From Bacteroidota bacterium (GTDB lineage Bacteria > Bacteroidota > Bacteroidia > Flavobacteriales > Schleiferiaceae): a stretch of 36,155 nucleotides of DNA. Made by a program: the position numbers and the translations under genes. The notes under the pieces were generated by a model. That model saw only the letters and a list, made by a program, of their open reading frames with translations. It had not been told where the DNA came from and did no database searches. Below are positions 1 through 8,405 of the stretch, in pieces. Within the stretch, counting starts at the first letter, position 1, and every line of letters starts with the position of its first letter. The DNA is taken from the NCBI GenBank assembly GCA_003045865.1, contig PZPB01000022.1, forward strand, positions 1-36,155, written 5' to 3'.

Positions 1-1
1 G

Positions 2-34
2 CAAAGATAGACGCTATTAAAATGGATTAGCAAA
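2..34 (-). promoter_or_regulatory. Divergent promoter for a gene left of the window
   Basis: Read on the minus strand, TTTG (31-34) is followed after 21 bases by TATCTTTG (2-9). This matches the Bacteroidota vegetative promoter pattern TTTG-N17-23-TAnnTTTG. It points out of the window, so it should serve a leftward gene that is not visible here. Confidence 0.55.
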
Positions 35-72
35 TCATTTGTTTTTACTTTATCCCCATAAATAGAAATGAT

Positions 73-594
73 ATGGCTTTAATCAAAATGGTAAAAGGCA
101 AGGTGCCTCAATTGGGCGAAAATTGCTTTATAGCAGATAATGCTACCCTTGTAGGAGATATTAGTACTGGTGATAATTGTAGCATTTGGTTTGGAGCGGT
201 TTTGCGTGGCGATGTGCACTATATAAAAATGGGAAATAAGGTAAACGTGCAAGACAATGCCACCTTGCATTGTACTTATCTAAAGCATCCTTTAGAAATC
301 GGTAACAATGTTTCCATTGGGCATAATGCTATTGTACATGGTTGCACCATTCACGATAATGTTTTAATTGGAATGGGAGCCATTGTGATGGATGCAGTAG
401 TAGTGGAGAGCAACAGTATTGTAGCGGCTGGAGCGGTAGTTTTAGCAGGGACGTATATTGAATCGGGCAGTATTTATGCTGGTGTGCCTGCGAAAAAAGT
501 AAAGGATGTAACGCCTGAGCTTATTTCTGGGGAAATTGACCGCATTGCGAATAACTACCTAATGTATAGTACTTGGATTGAAGATCCTTCTTAA
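73..594 (+). CDS. Gamma-carbonic anhydrase family hexapeptide-repeat protein
   Basis: A 173-residue left-handed beta-helix protein of the gamma-carbonic anhydrase/YrdA family, expected to be a cytosolic homotrimer with metal sites between subunits. Isoleucine/valine-rich hexapeptide turns run from about residue 15 to 140. The three histidines expected as metal ligands are present (H66, H84, H89), and so is the conserved GAVLRGD segment (41-47) with its arginine. Length is typical. The ATG at 73 gives the usual N-terminus MALIK, so it is preferred over the methionine at residue 6. The gene converges on the S41 peptidase gene and their stop codons share bases 591-594. Fold and metal site are clear. 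Whether it hydrates CO2, or is one of the many family members with unproven activity, cannot be told from sequence. Confidence 0.9.
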   Translation: MALIKMVKGKVPQLGENCFIADNATLVGDISTGDNCSIWFGAVLRGDVHYIKMGNKVNVQDNATLHCTYLKHPLEIGNNVSIGHNAIVHGCTIHDNVLIGMGAIVMDAVVVESNSIVAAGAVVLAGTYIESGSIYAGVPAKKVKDVTPELISGEIDRIANNYLMYSTWIEDPS

Positions 595-1592
595 TTCAAC
601 TCGGCAAGGGCCGCTTCAATTAATCCGTCTCGGCCCAAGTTATATTCGCTCGTATCGAGGTTAAGAGGAATTTCGGGTATGACGCCCATTTCAATATCTT
701 CTCCCGTAGCTAAGAAAGAACGGGTGCTGGAGAAACGATAGTTCCAACCATTAGGCAATTCATAATCCACTGGTAGGCCGCCACCGCCGCCAGTGGTGTC
801 GCCTAGTTGAATAATGTGGGCTTGTGATTTAAGTAAAGCTGCAAAAGTGTTGGTAGCCGAATAGCAACTGCGATTGGTTAGTAAAATGGTATTCTTCGTA
901 AAGTTGGGTCTACTACTGGGTGACAAACTGTATTGCAGGCCATTGCCGAAATCCTGAGGATTGGGACCTATTTTTTCATCGGTTAGCAGCACGATTCCTT
1001 CGGTTTTTACCAGACGCTGCGCCAAGCTAAAGGCATTATTTAAATTCCCGCCACCATTGTCGCGCACATCTACAATAAGGCCTTTGGCATCTTTAAAATA
1101 GTTGAAAATATAGTCGAGCTGTTCAGTACTTAAATTACTGCTAAAGCTGCTATAATAGAGATAGGCGATGCTATCCTGTAAATAGGTATAGCGAATGCCG
1201 CCTGCTATTTTATAGTCACGGCCGAGATAGTTTCTTTCCAGCACTTCCCGGTTAAAATTTTGAGGTGAGCCTAAATACCATTCCCAGTTACGAGTAATAT
1301 TAAAAGGGGCAAATAAATTTACATGGCCATCGCGTAAAGCGTAAAGCAAACTATCGAGGGCGCTAAACAATTCTTCATCACTACTTGCTAAACTCAAGGG
1401 CGCACGGTAAATGGTGCCCAAAGAATCCCAGTTGATATTCTTTTCTTGAAAATAGGCATAACGGTCATTAAGTCTTTGCCAAAGTTCGTCGTAGTTTGTT
1501 AAGGGATCATTTTTGGGTTCTTCGCGCATCAGTACCTTTTCACAGGAGCCTAAAAAGAGAGCCAGAATTAGAACGGAGATTAGCTTCCTCAT
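591..1592 (-). CDS. S41 family peptidase, lipoprotein
   Basis: A 333-residue C-terminal-processing-type (tail-specific) serine protease homologue. The N-terminus is a lipoprotein signal with the lipidated cysteine at C17 (context FLGSC), so the protein should be envelope-anchored. The S41 core is visible: GLIVDVRDNGGG (171-182), and the nucleophile region RSCYSA with S245 as the likely catalytic serine, followed by GDTTGGGGG near 264-272. No full PDZ domain is evident between the signal and the core, as in many short Bacteroidota S41 lipoproteins. The start overlaps the stop of the upstream barrel gene as ATGA (1589-1592), so it is the last gene of the 3190-591 operon. Family assignment is secure; the substrate is unknown. 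Confidence 0.9.
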   Translation of the reverse strand: MRKLISVLILALFLGSCEKVLMREEPKNDPLTNYDELWQRLNDRYAYFQEKNINWDSLGTIYRAPLSLASSDEELFSALDSLLYALRDGHVNLFAPFNITRNWEWYLGSPQNFNREVLERNYLGRDYKIAGGIRYTYLQDSIAYLYYSSFSSNLSTEQLDYIFNYFKDAKGLIVDVRDNGGGNLNNAFSLAQRLVKTEGIVLLTDEKIGPNPQDFGNGLQYSLSPSSRPNFTKNTILLTNRSCYSATNTFAALLKSQAHIIQLGDTTGGGGGLPVDYELPNGWNYRFSSTRSFLATGEDIEMGVIPEIPLNLDTSEYNLGRDGLIEAALAELN

Positions 1593-2362
1593 AACTTAAA
1601 GAGTAAGTGAAACATGAGGTAATGCTGGGCTTGAGCGAGATAATTAAGCCCATTATACTCAGCGTAGTTCCAATGATAGGAAAGGCGCACTTGATTGCCA
1701 TTACTTAAAGGGTAAACCAAATTATGGCGAAACTCTAAATGCCAAAAATCGCCGATAAAACTGTGTTTTCTGAGGCCAGCTTTATCATTAAAAAACTGAC
1801 GGTTATAGCCTGGCATAATTAAGTAGGATGCTAGGGGAAAGTTAAATTCAGTTTGCCAGGCAAAGGGGATTTTAACATTCCAAATTTTTAGCTGGGGTTG
1901 ATATTGCCAAGAAGCACTAAGCCCATAACTAATAAAATTGCTGAAACTTAAAGAACTGTTGCGGTAAAGATTGTGTTGACGAAAACCGATGAGATTAGCG
2001 GAGCAAAGCCCTAAAAACAAAGCTTGCTTTTCACGATTGATAATGCGGTAACGCAGATTATAATTAATGGAGCCACTAATAGTAGTCGTTTGGTTGCTCG
2101 CATCATTAAGGGTAGCAGGGCTTTGCAGGCCAATAGCAATATGGCCATCTAAATTGTTTTGCCAAGCGCCATGCTGACTGTGCCAACCAAGAGCAGCAGC
2201 ACCTGAGTAGCCGCGGTAGTGTAAGGGGGAAACAAGATCATCTTTGAAGTTTTCCATCTGCCCACCGAGGCCAAAGAGAAGATACTCACCCTCGAAAAGA
2301 CTTTGTGCTTGAAGATGGGCGCAAAAAAAAGCTAGCACGGATAAGAGCGCAAGCTTTTTCAT
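1589..2362 (-). CDS. Putative outer-membrane beta-barrel protein, function unknown
   Basis: 257 residues with a signal peptide (cleavage likely after QAQ, residue 20), then many short alternating hydrophobic/aromatic strands rich in W, Y and N, ending in LMFHLLFKL. This strand-turn pattern suggests a small outer-membrane or periplasm-facing beta barrel. I recognise no specific family. The gene overlaps both neighbours by ATGA junctions (2359-2362 and 1589-1592), so it is translationally coupled between the DUF2141 gene and the S41 peptidase. The shared operon suggests a common envelope role, but no function can be assigned. Confidence 0.75.
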   Translation of the reverse strand: MKKLALLSVLAFFCAHLQAQSLFEGEYLLFGLGGQMENFKDDLVSPLHYRGYSGAAALGWHSQHGAWQNNLDGHIAIGLQSPATLNDASNQTTTISGSINYNLRYRIINREKQALFLGLCSANLIGFRQHNLYRNSSLSFSNFISYGLSASWQYQPQLKIWNVKIPFAWQTEFNFPLASYLIMPGYNRQFFNDKAGLRKHSFIGDFWHLEFRHNLVYPLSNGNQVRLSYHWNYAEYNGLNYLAQAQHYLMFHLLFKL

Positions 2363-2769
2363 TCGAGGCGGATGCTTGTCTTGTTGTTTTTTGAAAGGTC
2401 AACTAGCTGATCTTCCAATGCGGGTGGGCCAAACATGCCACGCACATTATTGCTGAAGCCATATTTTTCGGTGGGAATACCAGTAAAGGCTTTGTCTAAT
2501 TTTTTATTATTATTTTCATCGTGAAAGGCGGCAATGGCGTAAGAACCCGGCTTAAGATTTACCTTAACTTCTAATGGTAACGCATCTGCCGTAAGGCTTA
2601 AACGCTGGATGATTTCGCCTTCACTGTTTTGGATGCGAATCATAATATTTCCTCTATTGGAGCTAGTGCCGCTAAATTTAAGAGTCAAGTGTCTTGTTTC
2701 ACTTTGGCCTGCGAGAGAGAAAGACAAGATGAAAAATAGGAGATTGAAAAGGAGGCTTGTTTTGAGCAC
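2359..2769 (-). CDS. DUF2141 domain protein, exported
   Basis: About 136 residues: signal peptide (cleavage near SLAGQ), then a compact beta-rich DUF2141 domain. The hallmark is visible: a segment reading AIAAFHDENNNKKLD, followed by GIPTEKYGFSNN, as in the family consensus. Function is undetermined; members are exported, Ig-like small proteins. There is no ATG start. The candidates are GTG at 2769 and TTG at 2775, both just before the signal peptide; I list the GTG, but TTG is equally possible. The stop overlaps the start of the barrel gene, and the start lies about 4-10 bases after the stop of the sorting-domain gene. The non-ATG start may limit its expression relative to its neighbours. 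Confidence 0.88.
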   Translation of the reverse strand: MLKTSLLFNLLFFILSFSLAGQSETRHLTLKFSGTSSNRGNIMIRIQNSEGEIIQRLSLTADALPLEVKVNLKPGSYAIAAFHDENNNKKLDKAFTGIPTEKYGFSNNVRGMFGPPALEDQLVDLSKNNKTSIRLE

Positions 2770-2779
2770 AGACAAAATT

Positions 2780-3190
2780 TTATCGAATCAAAACTACGCT
2801 TCCCTGCTTATTTATTTTTTCGGAGCGGCTGCTGTTGCTACGGTTGGTGTAGCTGTATAGCTCGGCCGAGATTTTATAAAGGTAAAGACCTTGCTGTAAA
2901 TAGTTTGAATCGAATTGACCATCCCAAGCTTTGCTGGGGTCTAGCTCTTTACTTTCGTAAACCATTTGTCCCCAGCGATCGAAAATCTGGATTTCGAAAT
3001 TTAGCACTTCACAGTCCTCGCTAACACTTAAAACGAAACGATCGTTGATATTATCACCATTAGGGGTAAAGGCATTGGGAATGTATAAAGGACAGATACC
3101 GGCATTTCTTGCACCATTAGGCGCTTGTGCTTGGCCTTGAAAAAAGGCGGCAAGTAATAAAATGGCGATATAAAATATTCTGTTCTTCAT
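2780..3190 (-). CDS. Short T9SS type-B sorting-domain (CHU_C) protein
   Basis: 136 residues: signal peptide (residues 1-22, ending GQAQA), about a dozen linker residues, then a gliding-motility-associated C-terminal domain. The signature YIPNAFTPNGDNINDRF (36-52) and the later IQIFDRWGQMVYES and GLYLYKI segments are classic for T9SS type-B sorting domains. What is odd is that almost the whole mature protein is the sorting domain, with no recognisable cargo. It is first in the operon with DUF2141, the barrel protein and the S41 peptidase, downstream of an exact TACATTTG box. It should be exported across the outer membrane by T9SS. Its role there is unknown. Confidence 0.88.
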   Translation of the reverse strand: MKNRIFYIAILLLAAFFQGQAQAPNGARNAGICPLYIPNAFTPNGDNINDRFVLSVSEDCEVLNFEIQIFDRWGQMVYESKELDPSKAWDGQFDSNYLQQGLYLYKISAELYSYTNRSNSSRSEKINKQGSVVLIR

Positions 3191-3200
3191 TGAATTACTT

Positions 3201-3235
3201 CAAATGTACTTTTTTCTTTTTAATCACAGAATAAA
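3201..3235 (-). promoter_or_regulatory. Promoter of the 3190-591 operon
   Basis: On the minus strand TACATTTG (3201-3208) is an exact TAnnTTTG box, with TTTA (3232-3235) 23 bases upstream as a weaker -33 element. The box ends 10 bases before the ATG at 3190, so the 5' leader would be only a few bases long. Confidence 0.6.
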
Positions 3236-3281
3236 CTTGAGTGCCTTAGGGACTAAAATGTTTTAAGGAAGCGATTTATGA

Positions 3282-4544
3282 TTAATCGAAATCGAGTGTC
3301 AATTTAAAGCGCAAAATTCGACCATTTCCGGCATCAGCGACATAAACGACCTGGTTGTTGTAAGCAACCGCCATGGGCTCTTTAAAGTTACTTATTCCGC
3401 TACCGGTGCCGCCAAAGCTAGCTTTAATGTAGCGATCGATTCCAGCGGCGGCCGGGGGTTTAATTCCTTCAAAACCGGTGAAGGAAAACTGATATAGAGA
3501 GTCGGTTTCACTGTCTACCACAAATAAAAATTGGGTTCCATCTCCCGCAAGGGTGATATCGCTGGGCCGACGAAATTTGAAGGGTGAATTAATAAATCCA
3601 TCCCCCTGTGAGGTATCGCTTGAAGCTAAAATTCGAGGACGATATTCCGCGCCAAATTCGCCTTCGAGGAATTCGATGTACTGCACCTTTAGAGCATTAT
3701 TTTCATCGATGGAAGTGTATAAAAAGTCGCTACTGGCCTGTGCTCCAAATTGTGGAGGCTGAGTGAGAGAAGTAATGCCAACAGGGAAAGAAAAGAAATC
3801 GTTGAAAAAGCCCGATGAGGTTTGCACCGAGATGGGGGAAATTAAAACGTCTTCATTGTTGAAGTACAAAACGGCATCATTGGGACCCAAGGGGCCAGAA
3901 GAAACCTCAGGGCTACTGGGGTCGGGATCGGGATTGCGAATGTACTGGCGTGTAACGTAATAGCGGTTGTTTTGATCGGAATTAGAATTGCTACCGATAA
4001 CGGCTATTTTATTAAATTTCACGAAATCCACTGTTCTGCGTAAGGGGTTACTTTGGGTAAAATAGAAAGGGTGAATAATGCGCTTAATAATGCGAGCATT
4101 ACTTAAATCGTAGCCTCCGGCGCCGCCAACCATGCGCAAACGATAAATGGTAGAAAAGGTGAGGGTAGTATCCCCATTTGCGGAACTATAAAGGGAGTCG
4201 TAGGTGCCAACCACCAGTAAATCAAAGCGGCGATCTTGGGCCACTGAACTTGCACCGGGAATGAACTTTCGTCCTACAATATTTCCCGCTTCATCCATGG
4301 CAATAACTTCTTCGCTACCTTCATCTACCACATACAATAACTGATCGAAGCCGGTACAAATGTCTACTGGTTTAACAAAATTGCTAAGTATCGGTAAAAT
4401 GGGAACATAGGCGATATCGCGTATGCTATTGTCGGGTGGTATGTCGATAAATCCTAAATCAGTTTTATTGCCTAAATAATCTTCGCAGGCGCTGAGGCTA
4501 AGCAAGGCAATAAGGATGGCGCTAAGGGGAAGTAAATTTTTCAT
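3282..4544 (-). CDS. Exported lipoprotein with NHL/beta-propeller-like repeats
   Basis: 420 residues from the ATG at 4544, which directly precedes a lipoprotein signal (LLSLSACEDY). A TTG 12 bases upstream is open but less likely. Repeated segments such as DICTGFDQLLYVVDEGSEE, a central VDFVKFNKIAVIGS region and the C-terminal AVAYNNQVVYVADAGNGRI resemble NHL/SMP-30-type propeller blades. A surface or periplasmic beta-propeller is therefore likely. It begins one base after the stop of the PorV/PorQ gene and is the last gene of the 15621-3282 run. The blade count is not certain, and the specific function (binding or enzymatic) is unknown. Confidence 0.78.
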   Translation of the reverse strand: MKNLLPLSAILIALLSLSACEDYLGNKTDLGFIDIPPDNSIRDIAYVPILPILSNFVKPVDICTGFDQLLYVVDEGSEEVIAMDEAGNIVGRKFIPGASSVAQDRRFDLLVVGTYDSLYSSANGDTTLTFSTIYRLRMVGGAGGYDLSNARIIKRIIHPFYFTQSNPLRRTVDFVKFNKIAVIGSNSNSDQNNRYYVTRQYIRNPDPDPSSPEVSSGPLGPNDAVLYFNNEDVLISPISVQTSSGFFNDFFSFPVGITSLTQPPQFGAQASSDFLYTSIDENNALKVQYIEFLEGEFGAEYRPRILASSDTSQGDGFINSPFKFRRPSDITLAGDGTQFLFVVDSETDSLYQFSFTGFEGIKPPAAAGIDRYIKASFGGTGSGISNFKEPMAVAYNNQVVYVADAGNGRILRFKLTLDFD

Positions 4545-4545
4545 C

Positions 4546-5559
4546 TTAACGATCAATGGTATTTAATATTTGTATTCGTAAGCCGATGGAGTGTTGCAAT
4601 CCTATAAAATTGGTAGGGTTGGCAGCATAATCGATATAAAGTGGATGGTTACCCAAGCGGGTCTTAACTCCGAAGCCAAAAGTGGGATAATCTCGATCGC
4701 GTACACTTAAGCGGTAACCGCCTCTGATAAAAAGGTGGTCTAAATATTTGTACTCTAGGCCAATACTATAGTTTTCGGCATTATCGTTCGGGTGATTAAG
4801 TTGTGCGGCCGCTAAAATGCTGTGATTTTTCACTTCCCAGGCTTTAATGCTCAATCCTAATTTAAAGATAGTAGGCACGGAATTCGACTCGAGGCCGATG
4901 CCGGTATTGCGATTGAAGGTTGTAGGAATATCGCTATCGCTGCCCAGGGCAGAGTTTCCGCCAAAATTTTGGACCATAACCGCAAATTTTAAATCGCGAA
5001 AATCGGTTTTGTATAAAAAGGCGAGATCCACGGTGGCGTTGCTGTTGTGAAATCCAGCCACCCCTTCGTAAATATATTTAACGGTAACTGCGGCGGTAAA
5101 CATGCTGGAAAGCTGGCGAGCATAAGTTGCCCCTATGGCAATATTAGAAACGCTAATTTGACGGCCAGTACCCATGGGCATGAACTCGGTGCGCTCTTCC
5201 ATTTCGCCACTATTAAGGCTATTTATGCTAAAGCTTAAAACGCTGCTTTTATCTTTTAAAGGGTAATTGGCACTTAAAAAAGACTGGTTTACGCCGCCGC
5301 CTAAAAATAGGTGGCTCAGGCCATAGCTCGTGTTTTCTAAATCGGTTAAGGCCGCAGGATTGTTAATCACACTATAGGCATCTCCCGAAAGGGCGATACT
5401 GGTGCCGCCTAAGGCCGATGAGCGTGGACTAAGGTCGTTTTTTAAAAAGCTCAAGGCAGATAGCCCAGCACGTTCACCCCCGTAATTGGGAAGAATTTGT
5501 GCGGTAAGACTAGCTTGCGCGACCATGAGAGTACTGATGAGGTAAAGTATTTTTTTCAT
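4546..5559 (-). CDS. PorV/PorQ family outer-membrane protein
   Basis: 337 residues: signal peptide ending LTAQ, then the N-terminal signature ALSFLKNDLSPRSSALGGT and the INNPAAL motif typical of PorV/PorQ (FadL-like barrel) proteins of Bacteroidota. The rest alternates beta strands and ends with an IDYAANP/GLQHSIGLRI barrel-like C-terminus. In the T9SS, PorV shuttles cargo to the attachment complex; paralogues are often encoded beside secreted substrates and TonB receptors, as here. It starts 2 bases after the TonB receptor stop and is followed directly by the propeller lipoprotein. Whether it is the main PorV or a locus-specific paralogue is unresolved; the context favours a paralogue. Confidence 0.85.
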   Translation of the reverse strand: MKKILYLISTLMVAQASLTAQILPNYGGERAGLSALSFLKNDLSPRSSALGGTSIALSGDAYSVINNPAALTDLENTSYGLSHLFLGGGVNQSFLSANYPLKDKSSVLSFSINSLNSGEMEERTEFMPMGTGRQISVSNIAIGATYARQLSSMFTAAVTVKYIYEGVAGFHNSNATVDLAFLYKTDFRDLKFAVMVQNFGGNSALGSDSDIPTTFNRNTGIGLESNSVPTIFKLGLSIKAWEVKNHSILAAAQLNHPNDNAENYSIGLEYKYLDHLFIRGGYRLSVRDRDYPTFGFGVKTRLGNHPLYIDYAANPTNFIGLQHSIGLRIQILNTIDR

Positions 5560-5561
5560 CT

Positions 5562-8405
5562 CTAAAAGCGAAATTCTAGTCCGTATAATATTTGACGAGG
5601 AGCCAGGTAGCGCGCGGGGTTTCTTGGGTCTACCCCAGCTTCTTGGGGACCATTGTAGCGAGGATCACGCCAGGTGATGGGTACATCATCACCAAATTCG
5701 TAGGCGCGGCCAGTAACGGGGTTGATAATTTGTGAATTCTTGGCATTGGTAAGGTTTCTGATTTCCATACTGATGGAAACTCCTTTTCCTTTTTTAAGAC
5801 CAAGAGGTATATTATAACTTAGTTTGAGGTCGAAATTATTCCAAGGATTGGCTTTTTCTTGTAAATACTGATCTACAATTTCCTCATAAATTGGACGTCC
5901 TAATTCATTAGTGCTGATTAGGCGCTGCGGCGTATAGCGGAAACCGGAGGTAAATTGATAAGATAGGAAGGCGCTAAAACCAGTAAAGTCTACTCCGAAA
6001 ATAGGTAGGGTAGAATCGGGAGCGAAAATAATTCCGAGGTTGATATTCCAAGGACGGTCGAAGGCAAGGAATTGCTCGCTGCTAAGGCTGACCTGACCAT
6101 TTTGCTCAATCTGCAATGCTGATTCACGGGCGGAGTTAGATTTACCGCGCGCCACCTGATAGGCTACATTGGAGAAGGTTGTTAAATACCGCGCGATACG
6201 CATATTAAGGCCAAGTTCTACTCCGTAAATATTTGCGTAATCCTGATTAATATAGAAGTTCTTCGTAGTTGGACGTCCGGTTTGATCGGTAACAATTACC
6301 CGGCGTGATACGATATAGTCGAAACGGTTATTATTAAAGGCGGTAACGGTTAAACCGATATCGCGGGTAATTTTAGATTTTAAACCAATCTCATAGCTAA
6401 CATTTACTTCCGGATCGAGATCAGGATTACCGAGGCTCGATAGGAAGGAGCGATCTTGATACGTGGGATCTAAACCAGCGTAAACAAAACGCGGATGTGG
6501 TAAACGCATGCTGTGGCCGTAGTTGAAATACAAAACATTGTTTTCGGTAACGGGGAAGCTGACGTTAATTTTAGGGAGTAAGCGGGCTTTCCAGCGGAGG
6601 CCAAAGATTTCGGTGGTTTTATCCAAATAATCGGCACGAACTTGATCAATTACAGGTGCAGTAGGATCAGCCACGGCATCGTCGGTAAATTTACCGGGCG
6701 CCCAAAAATTCATTCGTAAACCTAAAGTGGCGATAATACCCTTGTAGGAGATGCGATTCTGAACAAAAATCGCGCTTTCAACGGGATTTACTTTCCAAAT
6801 ATCATTACTCGAACCGATGCTTACCGACTGCGTAGTGGTGCTGTCGTTAATGCGAATGGGAGCACCCACCCAAGGACGAGTAACATCTACCCATTGATAT
6901 TCTGTAAAGGTATTTTGAATACCAAAACTTAGCTCATTACTTTGATTGGGAATGTAAGTTGCCTTCGCGTTAAAGGTGTATTCTTCGGCATAATGATCGT
7001 GCCAAGTGGAGCTGATACCACCATTATTAACCAGGCCATTTCCCACGGAAACATAGTAAATACCGCGTGGGTCGTTGGGGTTGAAAATATCGATGGGATA
7101 GGATACAATGTGATCTTCATCTAAAATTTGATCTACCGTCTCTGTTCTGAAAGGTCGGCCATTGGCGTCGGCGCGCAGATTGGTAAATAAGCGACCTACT
7201 GAGAAATTCAAGCCCCAGTTTTTATTAATGAGGTGATTGAGGTTTAAAGCCGTTAAATTCGAATGATGCGTATAAGTGGTGGCATTGTCTAAGTTATTGG
7301 AGCGGTTGTACTGGAAACCTGGGGTGAGAATGGCATCGAATCCTACAATTTGCAGGGTACGGGTATTCTGATTAATGTTTAAAGAGTGCTGATTGGTGAT
7401 AGTTAGCTTAGTGCCCGAGGCGAGTTTATAGGCTAATTTAAAAGTATTGGTATAGGAGTTCGAGAAGCGCGGCGCCCAAAATTCGGGATTGGCACTGAAC
7501 AAAGAACTGTTTAATTGATTGGCCACAGGGCCAAAGTAACCATCGGAGAAAATAGCGCTACCACTAGCGAAAAGGGTAAGTTTATTTTTGGTGCCCGGTA
7601 TAGGGGTACCTATATTTAATTCTACCCGATCGGTATTAAAGCTGGTAGCAATGCCGCTGTTGCCGAGATTATCGCGCTGATAGCTTCCGCTGATTTGGAA
7701 TTTTTCGCCTCCTTCTCTAATCTTGGTATTTACCACGCCAGAGCTACCGCCACCAAATTCGGCGCCAACACCCCCCGTAATTAAATCGATACTGGAAACG
7801 GAGGAAGAACTTACATCTACACCAAAGCCGGTTCCTGCGAGGGGATCCTGCGCAGAAATTCCGTCTACAATATATTCGGTTTCATAAACGCGCGCGCCAC
7901 GGATTTGCAAACCGTCTTGGGTTTTTACCACCCCGGCTTGCATTCCCAAAACCTCCTGAACATCGCGCACATTCATTTTTGAAATTTCCTCTTGTCCAAT
8001 GCTTACCTCACTCGCGGCAGCTTCGAGGTTTACCTGGCCTTTTTTACCGACAACGGTAACTTCATTTAAAGACTGGCTTTGTTCCTTTAGGGTAATGTTT
8101 AGGACTTTAGATTCGCCTGCGCTAAAGCTGATGCCTGTATAAATTTTGGTTTCGTAACCAATAAAACCCACCTTAACACTGTAGTCTTTGGCTTTGATAC
8201 CATTAATTACATAGTTGCCATTATAATCGGCAGCGGATCCTTTATAGGTTCCTACCAATACGATGTTAGCTCCTATCAGTGGTTCCCCAGATAAGGCATC
8301 GGTAATGCTTCCGCTTAATGAAGCTAGTTCTTCATCTTGGCTTAAAGCCGAAAAGGCCATAAACTGAAAAGCCGCAAAAAAGAGGAGTAGTTTATTGAAA
8401 TTCAT
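5562..8405 (-). CDS. TonB-dependent receptor with CarboxypepD_reg-like domain
   Basis: 947 residues from the ATG at 8405; a GTG 15 bases upstream would only add a weak prefix. Order: signal peptide ending ALSQ; carboxypeptidase regulatory-like Ig domain (about 27-105, GEPLIGANIVLVGT and GFIGYETK); plug domain (about 125-230, with GLQIRGAR and YIVDGI); then a 22-strand-type barrel ending in phenylalanine (LYGLEFRF). It is an outer-membrane active transporter or receptor energised by TonB. No SusD-like partner gene is visible, so it is not a classical polysaccharide locus. Its start lies inside the end of the upstream lipoprotein gene (14-base overlap), implying translational coupling. The substrate is unknown; neighbouring nuclease-like proteins suggest phosphoester or nucleic-acid products. 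Confidence 0.93.
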   Translation of the reverse strand: MNFNKLLLFFAAFQFMAFSALSQDEELASLSGSITDALSGEPLIGANIVLVGTYKGSAADYNGNYVINGIKAKDYSVKVGFIGYETKIYTGISFSAGESKVLNITLKEQSQSLNEVTVVGKKGQVNLEAAASEVSIGQEEISKMNVRDVQEVLGMQAGVVKTQDGLQIRGARVYETEYIVDGISAQDPLAGTGFGVDVSSSSVSSIDLITGGVGAEFGGGSSGVVNTKIREGGEKFQISGSYQRDNLGNSGIATSFNTDRVELNIGTPIPGTKNKLTLFASGSAIFSDGYFGPVANQLNSSLFSANPEFWAPRFSNSYTNTFKLAYKLASGTKLTITNQHSLNINQNTRTLQIVGFDAILTPGFQYNRSNNLDNATTYTHHSNLTALNLNHLINKNWGLNFSVGRLFTNLRADANGRPFRTETVDQILDEDHIVSYPIDIFNPNDPRGIYYVSVGNGLVNNGGISSTWHDHYAEEYTFNAKATYIPNQSNELSFGIQNTFTEYQWVDVTRPWVGAPIRINDSTTTQSVSIGSSNDIWKVNPVESAIFVQNRISYKGIIATLGLRMNFWAPGKFTDDAVADPTAPVIDQVRADYLDKTTEIFGLRWKARLLPKINVSFPVTENNVLYFNYGHSMRLPHPRFVYAGLDPTYQDRSFLSSLGNPDLDPEVNVSYEIGLKSKITRDIGLTVTAFNNNRFDYIVSRRVIVTDQTGRPTTKNFYINQDYANIYGVELGLNMRIARYLTTFSNVAYQVARGKSNSARESALQIEQNGQVSLSSEQFLAFDRPWNINLGIIFAPDSTLPIFGVDFTGFSAFLSYQFTSGFRYTPQRLISTNELGRPIYEEIVDQYLQEKANPWNNFDLKLSYNIPLGLKKGKGVSISMEIRNLTNAKNSQIINPVTGRAYEFGDDVPITWRDPRYNGPQEAGVDPRNPARYLAPRQILYGLEFRF

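Noticed and set aside
3217..3245. Possible fifth copy of the intergenic element (AAACTTGAGTGCC, then CTAAAATG)
   Set aside because: Only about a dozen scattered matches to the terminal motif and no inverted partner; it is within chance for AT-rich spacer DNA.
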